A stretch of 64,000 bases of DNA, from positions 3,100,001 to 3,164,000 of the forward strand of contig JAPNXP010000013.1 of the NCBI GenBank assembly GCA_028753945.1, given 5' to 3'. This document shows positions 33,275 through 44,400 of the stretch, piece by piece. Within the stretch, counting starts at the first letter, position 1, and the number at the start of each line of letters is the position of its first letter. The notes beneath the pieces are model-generated. The model was not told where the DNA came from. It did no database searches and saw only the letters and a program-made list of their open reading frames with translations. Origin of the DNA: Hexactinellida sp. DTS-2022 (lineage: Eukaryota; Porifera; Hexactinellida). Position numbers and translations under genes: made by a program.

Positions 33275-36240
33275 ATGAATTCAGAAGAGTATCAAGAAAT
33301 TATTCAGTTTCTTCTCGAAAAAAAATATCCTGAGACAGTACAAGTCTCACGGCAAACAAGATGGAATTTTAAAAGAAAACTGTCCCCCTATTTCATTGCA
33401 GAATCCGACACACTATTCATTCAAGGTGAAATTTTTTTTAATCCCAAAATGATTCCCTATACTGATAAATAATCCCATTATTTATATATTAATTCTAAAT
33501 ACAGTAGATCTTCTTTAATTAACAGCCACTGCATAACGGTTATTTGTCTATAACGACCATTTTGCCTTGTTCTTTCCTGGTCCTTATTACTTAGCAGGTT
33601 CTACTATCTTTGATTTAAAAGAAATAATTAATCTTCTCCTTAGAGAGTTAAACTGGGAGGTACAGAAACAGATTTGGAAGTTCAATTGAAGTCTCAGTTG
33701 GATGATATTTATCAAAGGTTCGATGAACAAGTTGGTCATCCAGGGATTCACGCCACTCTTCATTCAGTTTAGCAAAGATACACATGGACTGGCATGCACA
33801 TTGACGTTCGAGATTATGTAAGTTAATATGATAATGAAATTTATTTGAACAATTTGTATTTGATGTCTTTCGAATAAAAATTGCTTAATTAATAAGGGTA
33901 ACTTATTTACGCAAAATAGGAAAAAGTAGTTACTTTTCAAATTATAGCCAACTGGATCACCCTGGTCCTCATTTTGCAACTTTAACCAATCTAATCTTTG
34001 ACTTCTGCACGAAAAATTTCGCTATTTCCTAACAATTATATAATTATATAATTATCCCTTAACCTACTATTAGTTCGATTTAATTTCAATTAAAATCAAT
34101 TTGTAATGTTATGTAGATATATTCATTTGATTTATTTTACAATTACTGGGTAAATTGCATTGCAATTATCAATTCAGTACAATTATCAATTTTGTACAGT
34201 ACATACTCGAATCACGAAATCAGACATACCAATTTCTATTCCCAACTAAATTCTGCTAGTACGTACTTCTTGAAAATTGTCATCAGAACTCCGTTAGTGT
34301 TTTGATTGTCTGAGTACGTGACAACCAAAATTCTTTCATATTATCGTTGAGTATGTTTGAAGACTTGTATACCCTTTATATCTTGTTTACACAATTCAAC
34401 AAGTCAGCATTTCGACCTGTGGATTATGCATACGGATAAGACATGCCTTCGGTTAGTACTTACTTTGTCTTGTTTCCAAGGCTGGTACGCCTTAATCGAG
34501 TTCTATTATATTTCTATTCTAATTGATGTACGCACATCCCAAAATAGCATTAGAATGCAGTGTTAGTGGAACATTTGAGTTGAATCATCCATGTGCTGTA
34601 ATCGTAATTATTAAGTTCTAGATTGTCTAATTAGTAAAGCATTTTATTTTGACGACTAATAGCAACTAACATGATTTCTCAAGATCCCAAATTGTTTTTA
34701 TATTTATTTTTATAATGTTCGGTTAACTTTATTTAATCAACCATTTACGAATTTTATATAATGGTGTAATTATAAATCGATGCTGTAACTAATACAAAAA
34801 TTATTAAAAAATGCCATAGTATAATTACTTTCTTGTATACTAAAGGTAAGGACTTGCCATAGATGTCAGATGACAGCGGCCTTGCCACCACAGCCGCAAA
34901 AGAAGCCCCAACCAATCCCACCTTCGTCTAAAACGTGGAAACATATAGGGATGGACCTTATATGTGATTTCTCTTGAGCAAAGATGTATATAAACACATT
35001 TTAGTCACTGTTTGCTATCTGAGCAAATACGTTGCAGTGCGCGCTCTCAAGTCGAAGACATCAGAAGAAGTATTCCAGAATCTTAAGGATATCTACCTCG
35101 ATATGGGATTACCCGATATTATTCAACACGACCAAGGAAGGGAGTTTACAAGTAATGTGAGTTGCATAATAATTTTTCCACATTCTAATCAAATATTTTC
35201 AGTGACATATTGCTAAATATTTCTTTTTGATAATATTAGTACGTATTCGATAGTAATTTGCTTGTATTATTCATAGATATTTCAGGAATTTCACCGGAAA
35301 TTGGAGTTGAAAATCGTAGCACTCGTGAATACCACCCGATGGCTAACGGTTTAGTCGAAGCACACAATAAGATTCTCAAAAGGTAGTGTTATTAGTTAAC
35401 TAGTAAATGATAACAACATTTCGCTTGCATGATTTAGGATAATATACTAACTATGTAAGTTCTTTTTTAGTAAACTGAACAAAATGGGGATCCAGACTGG
35501 GGATCATTGGACAAATCTTATAAAAGCTGCTGCAATAACAATGAATTCTACCTTTAAAAGGTCCCATGGACAAACTCCATTCAAGGTTATGTGGGGAAGA
35601 GAGTCCAGGCATCAAGATCTTCTATCGACCATTAACAACCTGCAGTGCAACACTGAAGAAGATTTTGCAATAGATGATGCTATTATGAGCGAATTCATTC
35701 CTCAACTCGATGATATTGAAGAAATATCAGACATCTTTTCTCCACCACTTGACATTCCCCAAGAAGAAGTTACTAGTATTGATGAATCTCGAACTTCTAC
35801 ACAGCAATCAGCAATGGAAGTATCAACTTTGAGCAAATAAAAGAGAAGATGCTGTATGACAAGAAGGTCAACGAAGGACGGTTAGTTGAGCTTTATATAT
35901 TCAACAATGTTCTCTTACTCACATTTTATTATCATTATGACATCTGAGTGCATCTCTGAAGATGGATGATAATATAATATACACTAACATGCCAAAGATA
36001 AAACACTTACCCAAAACTAAGAAGCAATCGAAATATATGGTGCCTTACACGGTGTCGAAAGTAACAGATAGTCATGTTACTATTTCTCAGACAGAATCAG
36101 GAGCCAAAAAAAGACAAGAAAATTCCAATCCATATCACACGTCCTTATTTTGTAAGAAACACTAAGAAGAAAGTAGACCTCGATTCGAGCATAGGTGTTG
36201 AGAAATCACAGGTACTATTGATCAATTCATACATAATTAG
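33275..36240 (+). pseudogene. Ginger-type integrase transposase, multi-exon, frameshifted
   Basis: Exons read as follows. Exon 1 is 33,275-33,424 (MNSEEYQEIIQFLLEKKYP...). Exon 2 is 33,644-33,817, with the first half of an HHCC zinc-binding domain, VGHPGIHATLHSV. Exon 3 starts at 34,846 with VRTCHRCQM completing HHCC, then the core GMDLICDFS (Asp 34,954-34,956) and IIQHDQGREFTS (Asp 35,130-35,132). Exon 4 is 35,277-35,382 (YHPMANGLVEAHNK, Glu 35,357-35,359). Exon 5 is 35,471-35,880 (HGQTPFKVMWGRESR). Exon 6 is about 35,962-36,211, ending in a barrel-like segment PIHITRPYFVRNT. Spacing is D-58-D-35-E as in retroviral-type integrases. Introns have GT..AG ends. One-base shifts lie near 34,972, 35,323, 35,820 and 36,110, plus a stop in exon 2. 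With no gag or polymerase and with introns, Ginger fits better than an LTR element. Confidence 0.78.
33818..34845 (+). other. Candidate 1-kb intron splitting the integrase zinc domain
   Basis: The donor GTAAGT follows VRDY and the acceptor CTAAAG precedes the codons for VRTCHRC, so the HH and CC halves of the zinc-binding domain are joined by splicing. The inside is AT-rich with no recognised feature. Confidence 0.7.
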
Positions 36241-36490
36241 AAATTAGTGTCTATTTCAGTGAAAACATTCAATTATAGACTTGCCTGAATATCTATGGAT
36301 TTAAAGCAGTATCTATATTTACACATCTAACTACTTTCAAAGTAAGGATTCCATTCTCTTTACATTCCTAAATTATTGCTGAGAAGTCATTGTTTTATTT
36401 TATAATTCACTTCTCCAATTGATGTCAAAATCAGTTAGCTCATAAACTACCAGGCAATAATGATTACTTCATCATTTTTTGAATTTCTAG

Positions 36491-37538
36491 GAAATTCTAA
36501 AACAGAATATTCTCCAAGGAACCTTCGCGACTCCTTTACATGAGAAATTGTACAGAAGCTTAAACAAACAACACATCTATACTGTCAACACGTATTTATT
36601 TCAGTTTTTGAAAAGTGCAAAAGAAGATAAAATTGTAGGTCTAGCAGAGTATAAATTAGTAAATTTTTGATTTGTAAAACACAACTAATATCCATTGAAT
36701 CTATATATCTGTAGAAGAGAGACATAATTGAGACTGTAATGGAATGGACACCAGATCTTTATCCTAGTTTTACAGATAATGAGCGTGCTAGACATACACA
36801 CAAAATACTGTATTTCGTGGTGAGTATTCTACACAATATTAATTGAGATACCTTATATGGATGCTCTAATTAATTGTGTAATTTTATTATACTTAATGAT
36901 TCCTATATATCATTATTAGGCGATGGAGTATCTCAATACGATGCTATGGGACACGTTCGACGAAAAAGATCAAAACTTTTTTACAGATGCCTATCCAGAT
37001 GACCCAAAAATTATTGTTATAGATGAAAATTGGCAGCGTAGTAAATGTGTTCTCTTGGGGATAACATTTGATTCAGTTAGCAAGCAACCATCGGAACTCG
37101 TTGGAAAGCCACTAAGCAAATACGAACCAGAGCTGACAGAGAAAATCAAAGGAGATGGTAATTGTCTCTTCAGATTTCTCTCCAAAATAATTACTGGGAG
37201 TGAAAACAGCCACATACAGCTTCGTTCCATTATGCCAATTTAAAGCCAGTGAAGGGACAACAAAACTTGGATGGTATTTTAAATCAAAGCAAACGACACC
37301 GTGCCATTACCTCACACACGAAAACGCTATCTACCGTGAATCCATTTGGGGAAGTGATGTTGAAATTATGGATGCTTCTGCTATTCTGAATCCCGATATC
37401 TACGTTGCTAACAACGATTATAGAATGCCAGAGTCTGTAATTCGTCATGTGCGTTGGAGCTTGCTCAGATCTACTAACAGCCCAACTGCCAATATTTACA
37501 TCAAAAATTTCGTCCTACATTATGAACCTGTTGTATAA
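36491..37538 (+). pseudogene. OTU-protease region downstream of the Ginger integrase
   Basis: Candidate exons: 36,491-36,677 (ILKQNILQGTFATPLHEKL), 36,716-36,819 (ETVMEWTPDLYPSFTDNER, then a GTGAGT donor), and 36,921 onwards after TTATTAG. The last encodes EYLNTMLWDTFDEKDQNFF, then KGDGNCLFRFLSKIITGSE with the OTU catalytic Asp (37,154-37,156) and Cys (37,163-37,165). A frameshift near 37,230 leads to the second half (ENAIYRESIWGSDVEIMDAS, ending ...HYEPVV, stop 37,536-37,538). Integrases fused to OTU proteases occur in Ginger1 elements, so this probably continues the same gene. The protease would cleave ubiquitin-like chains; this copy is broken. Confidence 0.7.
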
Positions 37539-37837
37539 ATGCTGAAATCTCCTATCCCGACGTATGGAACTACAACAGATGAAGTCCTAACTGTGTGATA
37601 ACAACTCACAACACTCTTTCGAAAGCGCTCAAAGACAAGAAACATCGAACTTTGTCGGGACCTCTGCTCGAGGTTATTCAGGCAACGCAATCCCAATCAT
37701 GGTGAGCCCAGATAATGGAAACGTGACCTGCAACGGCACATCCACAGTTGCGAGAGACGAGCTGTTATCTACGAGGTAAATAATTGATGACAACAACTAG
37801 GTAAGTGATATCATATCACCTATGGAATCAAGTGAGT
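37539..37837. other. 3' flank of the Ginger-like gene
   Basis: No gene supported. A perfect dyad GTGATAT-C-ATATCAC lies at 37,806-37,820, and the bases before it (GACAACAACTAG) could be the end of the element, but no inverted partner was found at the left. Confidence 0.35.
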
Positions 37838-37889
37838 TTTTTAATTAAAAACCAGTTTGTTTACAAACAAACTGGTTTTTAATTAAAAA
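37838..37889. repeat. Perfect 25-bp hairpin
   Basis: A 25-base arm (TTTTTAATTAAAAACCAGTT followed by TGTTT) is followed after two bases (AC) by its exact complement. No mismatch. It could be a fold-back remnant, a recombination-prone cruciform, or a strong transcript hairpin after the Ginger-like gene. Confidence 0.95.
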
Positions 37890-38114
37890 GAAATAGAATA
37901 ATTAATTACTAATACTACACTAGGTTTACAGCTAGAAACGATATTAATTAATAATTGTTATATAGCGCTGTCGTATGCCATAAAAAAGAGTGTCTAATTT
38001 AGTATATAAGTCTGGCTATAATTTGGTTGTTGTTGTGGAATACTGAGATAATAATTAGCCAAAATTTCCATTTCTTTCAGTTAGCTAAGTTAAAACTTTC
38101 GTTGTGTTATCATC

Positions 38115-38145
38115 GTTTTTATTAAACCTTCTGTTTAATAAAAAC
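38115..38145. repeat. Perfect 13-bp hairpin overlapping a poly(A) signal
   Basis: GTTTTTATTAAAC, a five-base loop CTTCT, then GTTTAATAAAAAC. The right arm contains AATAAA, so it might mark a transcript end on the plus strand; the complementary arm offers TTTATT. Confidence 0.85.
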
Positions 38146-38183
38146 CCTCAGTCTCATGTATTGGGTAAATTGTCCTGAGCCTA

Positions 38184-38341
38184 GGTCCCGCTAATGGTGT
38201 CAAGAGATAGGTTCGGTGTTCTCAGGTAAGCTCTTGACATCCCTCAACCGTTAGGCTCGCGGTTGGGGAAAGGTACAGTGTGTTCCAAGTACACTCACAG
38301 CGAAACTACTCTTTAGTAGCTAGCTGCAGCCCTGAGGGACC
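38184..38341 (+). ncRNA. Candidate structured RNA, multibranched fold
   Basis: A closing stem GGTCCC (38,184-38,189) with GGGACC (38,336-38,341) encloses consecutive stems. These are an 11-bp stem GGTGTCAAGAG/CTCTTGACATC with one wobble, CCTCAACCG/CGGTTGGGG with a 9-base loop, AGTGT/ACACT, and CTACT-CTTT-AGTAG inside CAGC/GCTG. The GC content is clearly above the neighbourhood. No coding frame explains it. I do not recognise the family: it is not a tRNA, 5S RNA, U6 RNA or hammerhead by conserved bases. It could be a ribozyme, an internal leader structure of a mobile element, or a host RNA. Confidence 0.4.
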
Positions 38342-39012
38342 AACCTACTATTTATTCATTAATAAATTAATTAATTAACACTACTTCACAGCATAATCAA
38401 TTATCTTTCCATATAGCTTACTAACAGGCAGTTATCAAGACATTTTATCTTATTACTCTGCGAGAAGAATCGAGCCTGAACATTGTACAAGCCAGAACAA
38501 GTAGTTCCCGTCCTGAATTTGTGTATTTTGATGGATTAATATATATCCTTTACACGTTAGTTATGTGGTATATTTATTACATCTTTCTGAAACTGTTACT
38601 CTGATATTTCCCATTAAATTTATTAATAAAAGATATCAATGTATAATAGTGGCTAATATTACTAACAGGGTGATAAAAGTAAATTTTTAATATCAATTGC
38701 TTTTAGTTAGACCGAATTTTTAAAATCAAAAATATTATCAGTGAGTAATAAGGTATGTACCAAACAAAATTGAGAAATAAGATAATAAACTAGTAGTTAG
38801 ATAAATTAGATATCGTATTACTTTAGGAAGCTTTTTAAGCTTCCAGAATGTGTACACATGGTCCAAATTACACAAGTTTCATAAGCTTCCACAATGTGTG
38901 CAATTGGCCCAAATTACGTTTTTAATGTTTCATGACTCAGTTTTGTGCTAGAATGATTTACAACTTTCAACTATAAGTACCACATGAAATATGCAAAAGT
39001 GATTACAGCTTA
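38342..39012. other. AT-rich DNA with one short duplicated motif
   Basis: The motif AAGCTTCCAGAATGTGTACA / AAGCTTCCACAATGTGTGCA, followed by a variant of GGTCCAAATTACA, occurs at 38,837 and 38,883, 46 bp apart. Nothing else recognised. Confidence 0.45.
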
Positions 39013-39177
39013 ATGGAATCTTCAGAAAGATACTATATTGAATTCATTGAACAGATGCAAAAAGAATACGAAGAAAAAAAATTGAGCATGATGGAAGAGA
39101 CATGCAAAATGATTGATGAGCATAAAGCGTATCTAGATATGAAAAGGGCGGAATGGGAAATCGAAAAAAGCATTTGA
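39013..39177 (+). CDS. Small 54-residue charged coiled-coil frame, hypothetical
   Basis: ATG at 39,013 and TGA at 39,175-39,177. The peptide begins MESSERYYIEFIEQMQKEYE and is rich in Glu, Lys and Met with heptad-like spacing, typical of a short coiled coil. A similar run could be the tail of a transposon-associated Myb/MADF protein, but no upstream exon was found. Composition is more protein-like than the neighbouring frames; conservation would be needed to prove it. Confidence 0.3.
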   Translation: MESSERYYIEFIEQMQKEYEEKKLSMMEETCKMIDEHKAYLDMKRAEWEIEKSI

Positions 39178-39936
39178 AAAAAAAATCAGAAAATTAAAAC
39201 AAACGATAATACGAATGGGGGATATACATTCAGATTAAAAAAGACAGGATCTAGTCAATCTATATGCATTTTCCCTTATAGATTAATTAATTAAAAAATA
39301 CCATTAATTAAAATACTAGTAAAGCACAACTTTATTTAACCGTAGACTGCCTAACTGGCACAACGTGTATCAAGAGCACTGAGAAGTTTATGGATGACTA
39401 ATAATGCATAAAATCGGTGTATTTAAGAAAAATTGAACATTCTGAGTTCCTCCACTATTTCTTGTTGTGCTTAGGATAACTGAGAATTTTTTTAGAAATT
39501 GGTTTGCACCATGGATAATCTTCATTTATTCTGATCCATGGTCCCATTACAGAAATTTTCAAAAACAATAATAATGGAATACTAATATTTGGTAGGAATT
39601 CAACATACATAATAGTTCATTGTCAATCGAATGCACAAAGAAATTGTGTCACACGGGATCTTTTGGGGTAGCTATTTGGTTTTTGATTTTTTAGTCTCAT
39701 CCATGGTCCAAAAATTATTATATCTAATATTAATCGATATAAATAACAATTAGTTTTGGTATTTACTTAGGAATATTTTCAGAATGATTATTATGATATA
39801 TATAACGACAAACCTATTACCCTTTTCTGCTATTGTTTATTTTGGAAATCTATCTATAGTCTTCAATTGAGAATAATTGACAAGTTTTTGCGTCCAACGA
39901 TTACTACACACATTGTATCCTACTGAATATTGCTAT
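39178..39936. other. AT-rich DNA, nothing recognised
   Basis: No gene, tandem repeat or inverted-repeat element supported. A short pair CCATGGATAATC / CTGATCCATGGTCC near 39,510-39,545 is the only internal similarity noted. Confidence 0.4.
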
Positions 39937-40084
39937 ACACACTGTTCTCTCTAATAGTTCACCAGTGGCAATTGGTCCAAAGTGGACTATTAGAGAATAT
40001 GGACTATTACAGATATATATATAGTGATTTAGACAAGTAAATAAGTGGCTATTAGAAAAGTGGACTATTAGAGAGAACAGACTG
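39937..40084. mobile_element. 148-bp pogo/Tigger-like MITE
   Basis: Inverted ends of 25 bp with three mismatches: CACACTGTTCTCTCTAATAG at the left and, reverse-complemented, CAGTCTGTTCTCTCTAATAG at the right. TA flanks both sides (39,935-39,936 and 40,085-40,086). A second internal copy of the end motif (GTGGACTATTAGAGAATATG near 39,983) is present. No coding capacity. Confidence 0.88.
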
Positions 40085-40086
40085 TA

Positions 40087-40557
40087 CCCATTTTAGTATA
40101 TGTTGACAATATTCCCCAGGGATATTTTACAAGCGATTGTACGCTGTGTTTTTCTACACACTGACACACCTTATTGTCACGAACGGCGATTTTCCAATTG
40201 GTGCACATGAGTTTAGGACAGACACTCCTAATAGATACTACATCTACATAATGATTTTAAAAAAAAAAAAACGCGATAACGATAGAATCATGGAAATATT
40301 TATCATTAGACAAATTAGAGTATTTGATATTAGCCCTGAATATTCGCTAAAATTTGATGTGGATATGTTTGACTGATAGTCACTCTAAATCTTATTTTGA
40401 GAAAACTCCATTCAAAGGTAGAGAACGCTAATAGTTTTTGTAAGGTTTGCTCAAACAAATAAAAACAATAAAGACATAGAGATCTGATCTATTAGGACTC
40501 ATCGCACTCATCACAAATTAATGAGGTTATTAGTCGCAATAATTATTAGTGATGTTT
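40087..40557. other. AT-rich DNA, nothing recognised
   Basis: The 79-residue open frame at 40,137-40,376 has no recognised domain and includes a poly-lysine run caused by an A11 tract, so it is not called as a gene. Confidence 0.4.
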
Positions 40558-40636
40558 TTGGGGGTGGGGGGGGGGCTCGGGGGGAGGCGCTCCCCCACAT
40601 ATTTCGCTGGGGGGCACTTATATCCTAGGGGGGGGC
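40558..40636 (+). repeat. G-rich tract with quadruplex potential
   Basis: Several runs of four or more G occur within ~75 bases (GGGGGTGGGGGGGGGG, CGGGGGGAGG, CTGGGGGGC, CTAGGGGGGGGCC), in an otherwise AT-rich stretch. It also has an inverted pair GGGGGGAGGCGCTCCCCC that can form a hairpin. Confidence 0.75.
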
Positions 40637-40730
40637 CGTCGTCCCTATGAGTTATCTATAGAATTCATTATTGGGGGCCGTTTTTACCTATGTTTTCTAA
40701 GAAAATGCTAAATTTAAAAAGGGAGCGGGC

Positions 40731-41266
40731 TGTTAGTTCTGAACTTACTTGTTCCTGACGCTTATCCTTCGCTTCACTTTATCACAGGGGCCCAATGACA
40801 GTATTCCTTGCGTATAACTGGACTCTATTGTTTCTCTACCATCACCCAGCTGTTAGTTCTGAACTAACTTGTTCCTGACGCTTATCCTTCGCTTCACTTT
40901 ATCACAGGGGCCCAATGACAGTATTCCTTGCGTATAACTGGACTCTATTGTTTCTCTACCGTCACCCAGCTGTTAGTTCTGAACTAACTTGTTCCTGACG
41001 CTTATCCTTCGCTTCACTTTATCACAGGGGCCCAATGACAGTATTCCTTGCGTATAACTGGACTCTATTGTTTCTCTATCGTCACCCAGCTGTTAGTTCT
41101 GAACTAACTTGTTCCTGACGCTTATCCTTCGCTTACACTTTATCAAGGGGGGCAATGACAGTATTCCTTGCGATAACTGGACTCTATTGTTTCTCTACCG
41201 TCACCCAGCTGTTAGTTCTGAACTAACTTGTTCCTGACGCTTATCCTTCGCTTCACTTTATCACGG
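40731..41266. repeat. Tandem repeat, 120 bp x 4.5 copies
   Basis: Units start TGTTAGTTCTGAAC at 40,731, 40,851, 40,971, 41,091 and 41,210. The first three are almost identical, the fourth has small indels, and the fifth is cut short after TTCACTTTATCAC. High identity indicates a recent expansion. No open frame is conserved through it. Confidence 0.97.
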
Positions 41267-41735
41267 GAGACCTTATCAAATTGCGAATTTTATGACATTT
41301 TTGATGAACATTAGTTAGTTCAATTGAAGAAATTGTGCAAGTGTGCCCTAAAACGAATTATGCGCATTTTACATTATCCGATTTTATTTACCAAACTCGG
41401 TATTACAAATTCTGTTATTGCTATCTCGTGATGGTATACTAAAATCTTTAACAAATTTGGCTATGTCTAAATGTGCTATTCATGAGGTATAATAATATCT
41501 AGCTTGGCAACGAGCTATCTGTTCTTTGTTGTTTTATACATTGCACTGTAATCTAGGTTGAAGTTATTATTCGAGGGGGTAGACTAGTGTTCATGTTTAG
41601 ATAGTATTTATCCATTAGGGATTACACTCATTTTTAGATATTTATTTGCCAAACTATGTTTACATTATTGTAATCTTGTATGGTAATTCATCTGTATATT
41701 GTTACTCAGAGATGTGTGTAATTGTATTTACCAAG
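41267..41735. other. Flank with diverged copies of the exon-like repeat
   Basis: The motif ACCAAACTCGGTATTAC (about 41,391) and GCCAAACTATGTTTAC (about 41,650) are early, diverged versions of the unit that becomes regular after 41,736. No gene supported. Confidence 0.4.
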
Positions 41736-42260
41736 CTTTGCCTGTTCAGGTAGTGTGTCTTCTCAGCACCATAGCTTTTACAGTGACAATTCTCTCACAG
41801 CCTGGGCAGATTTACAAAGGTTAGTTTGTCATATTATTGTTATATTGTTATATAATTTATCAGTCTATTGTAACTCAGATACTCGGTGATTGTATTACAA
41901 GCTTTGCCACTTATCAGTGACAATTCTATCACAGCCAGGGCAGATTTACAAAGGTTAGTTTGTCATATTATTGTTATATTGTTATATAATTTATCAGTCT
42001 ATTGTAACTCAGATACTCGGTGATTGTATTACAAGCTTTGCCACTTATCAGTGACGATTCTCTCACAGCCAGGGCAGATTTTGCATAGGTTAGTTAGTCA
42101 CATTATTCTGATCTTTATTATAATTCATCTGTATAATGTTACTCAGAGACCCGGTAATTGTATTACAAGCTTTGCCTGTTCAGGTAGTGTGTCTTCTCAG
42201 CACCATAGCTTTTGCAGTGACGATTCTCTCACAGCCAGGGCAGATTTACAAAGGTTAGTC
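41736..42260 (+). repeat. Four tandem exon-like units ending in GGTTAG
   Basis: Each unit ends with ACAGCC.GGGCAGATTT followed by a donor-like GGTTAG. The ends fall at 41,823, 41,957, 42,092 and 42,256 (spacing 134, 135 and 164). The first and last units also hold TTCAGGTAGTGTGTCTTCTC. The same unit occurs once at 50,125-50,212, immediately 5' of the phosphatase exon, where it reads FLSLDNDSLSYPEHILH. These are therefore probably duplicated copies of a small exon with its splice sites. Frames are not conserved, so most copies are decayed. Confidence 0.6.
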
Positions 42261-43000
42261 TTATTGTGAATCAATTTACTGTTAGTATAGCCATCCTCCG
42301 AACATATTTGTGTTATTTATACAGTTTTTGGTGCACCCTCCCACCTACCTGTCCATCTTCCATGATCTTCCTCCTATCACTGGCCTCCTGGCCCTAGATA
42401 CCTTGCAGTCACGAGTTTTCCTTATATTGTTCTGAGTCGCTGCTGCCAAGACATGTGTTATGCGCAAAGAGATCCCTCCATGATGTAAATGTGAGTTTTC
42501 TCCTTTTGTATAGAATTAGGTTCTTATTATCAATTTCTGTCTGCACGAGTCAGGAGCTCACACACACTCACACATACTTTCAATCACTCATTGGATGAAC
42601 AAAATTTGTGAGGAGCAGAGTCATTCTGAGTTTGAGACTGAGTTATTGCTGCTCTCTCCGCGAATTGCTCTTTCGCTCAATCTCGCTTTTAGCAGTCCCC
42701 AATGCGAAGTCTTTTACTCTCGTGCATCGACACCTTATCACATAATATATGGTGTATTTCAACGGAGAGTTATTTCCGCCCTACTATCCTTCCTGAGAAA
42801 GTGACATTCTCCAAACAATGTGTTATTATCTTTAGTTTAGTAGACCACCCATACGTTGTAGTTCATCACTTATTTGTATTGTTGTTAGTTTGTTTCTCAA
42901 TGTTAGTCTCAGCCTCAGGTTATGTTTTCAGATATTGTTTGTGTGTTCTGTTTATATAGTTTGATACTGGTTATAATTATGCAACTTCCCTATGATTGTT
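42261..43000 (+). pseudogene. Decayed downstream part of a duplicated gene copy
   Basis: The segments near 42,700 (CCCAATGCGAAGTCTTTTAC) and 42,895 (CTCAATGTTAGTCTCAGCC) match 51,035 and 51,222 in the same order. Here the phosphatase catalytic exon is absent: after the acceptor TATACAG at 42,321 the sequence is unrelated. This is a remnant of a tandem gene duplication rather than a gene. Confidence 0.5.
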
Positions 43001-44400
43001 GCGTTGGGAACATCGCTAGCGCCGATAGTGACCTATTGAGAGTCAATTTCCTGGATTTTCTTCTTGTACGTGTGATCAAATTATCCTGAGAACTGTCGTC
43101 AACACTTTCTTATTGTTCAATCAAAAATGGTATCTTGTACATTGGATGTGCTGCCCCACACTACTCGTTATAGTTGGCTAGTATAGATGTAATAGGGGGT
43201 GCCCATTTTCGGCGGTACAGTGGCAGCCGAGTTGAGTTATAAGCACGCGATATAGCTACTGAGTTACCTGAGTTGAGCTCAAAGTGGGGTTAGGGCCGGG
43301 CTTGCTGTTGGAGGCTGTTTTTCTCCACTCTCAATAGCTTTGGAAAGCACCCTCAAGGTATGCACATTGTTAGGGAAATCAGCCGCTTTTTATCAAGAAT
43401 GTGACCTTCCATACTGATTATTACTTTTTACTTAGAGCAAGTTAGAGGCTTGAGATATATCTACATATGTACATAGGCGAATATAATAGTCTGTGTTGGA
43501 GGGCCCGCACAATTAGTCGATTTGAAACTGTAGAATTCAAGAAAACTCTCGGTGGACACTGGCTTGTGAACACCTGATAAAATTTGGGAAATACCCATTG
43601 AAAATATTTCTGACAATGCTTTTCCTAATTGACTGAAACTCGTTGATATCTCTACTCAAGTACACCTAATTGACAGGAACTAAACTATAAATTATATAAT
43701 ATTTTACTCTGTTTACATATTTGATCAAAATATTTTTCTTCCTGCCAGGATGTGTCCAATGTTAGCCCTATAGTGATAGTGATAGCGTGTAATGTTGCTC
43801 TGTTATACATGTACATTTATAATGAGTATAATTCGACATCTTTATTTGCTTTGGGTTGTGAAATATAGCTCAGCAGTTCTATTGGCAATACATAAATTGA
43901 TTCAGTTATATTACTAAAGAGAAGTGTTCCATTTGTTAGGGAAACACTCGTATAGTATAGAACGTTCGTTCTCAATTTAGATACACATGTATATTACATC
44001 AAACCGTGAATATAATACGAACTTATTCACGTGCACAATGGATATGCTATCATGTTCTACTTATCATATTATCACAGTTATTGAGTCTCAGTAATCAAAA
44101 TGCCTGTAGACTCATTTCCGATTCTGTAGAGCCATGCTACTTGTATTGAATGCAATAGTAGAACTACTACCTTGCGCTAAAATTATACTTCTCTTTGATT
44201 TTGATTGTTTGTAGTGCGATAATACTTTATATATTATAAGCCTCAACGGTGTTATCAAATCACATGATTGTTTTTGGCCGAAAGGAGTCTAATTTGTGTA
44301 TTTCCCGAATATATGAGAGTTAGATCTCTGTTTGTTACTGAGTGGTGGACATTGCCCCTGTTAGTTGGAGTGTTCCCACAGTTGATAGTGTAGACTGAAT
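43001..44400. other. AT-rich DNA, nothing recognised
   Basis: No gene, tandem repeat or element end supported on either strand. Confidence 0.4.

Noticed and set aside
33480..33600. Fragment resembling a pogo-like MITE (ACAGTAGATCTTC...)
   Set aside because: Only one end-like motif; no second end and no TA-flanked border.
37990..38190. Possible LTR (TGTTGTGGAATACTGAG..., AATAAA, later structured part)
   Set aside because: There is only a weak direct similarity to 33,116 and no matching second LTR, primer site or retrotransposon genes.
42595..42959. 69- and 85-residue open frames
   Set aside because: They lie in a decayed duplicated flank, have no domain, and are not conserved in frame with the copy at 51,035.
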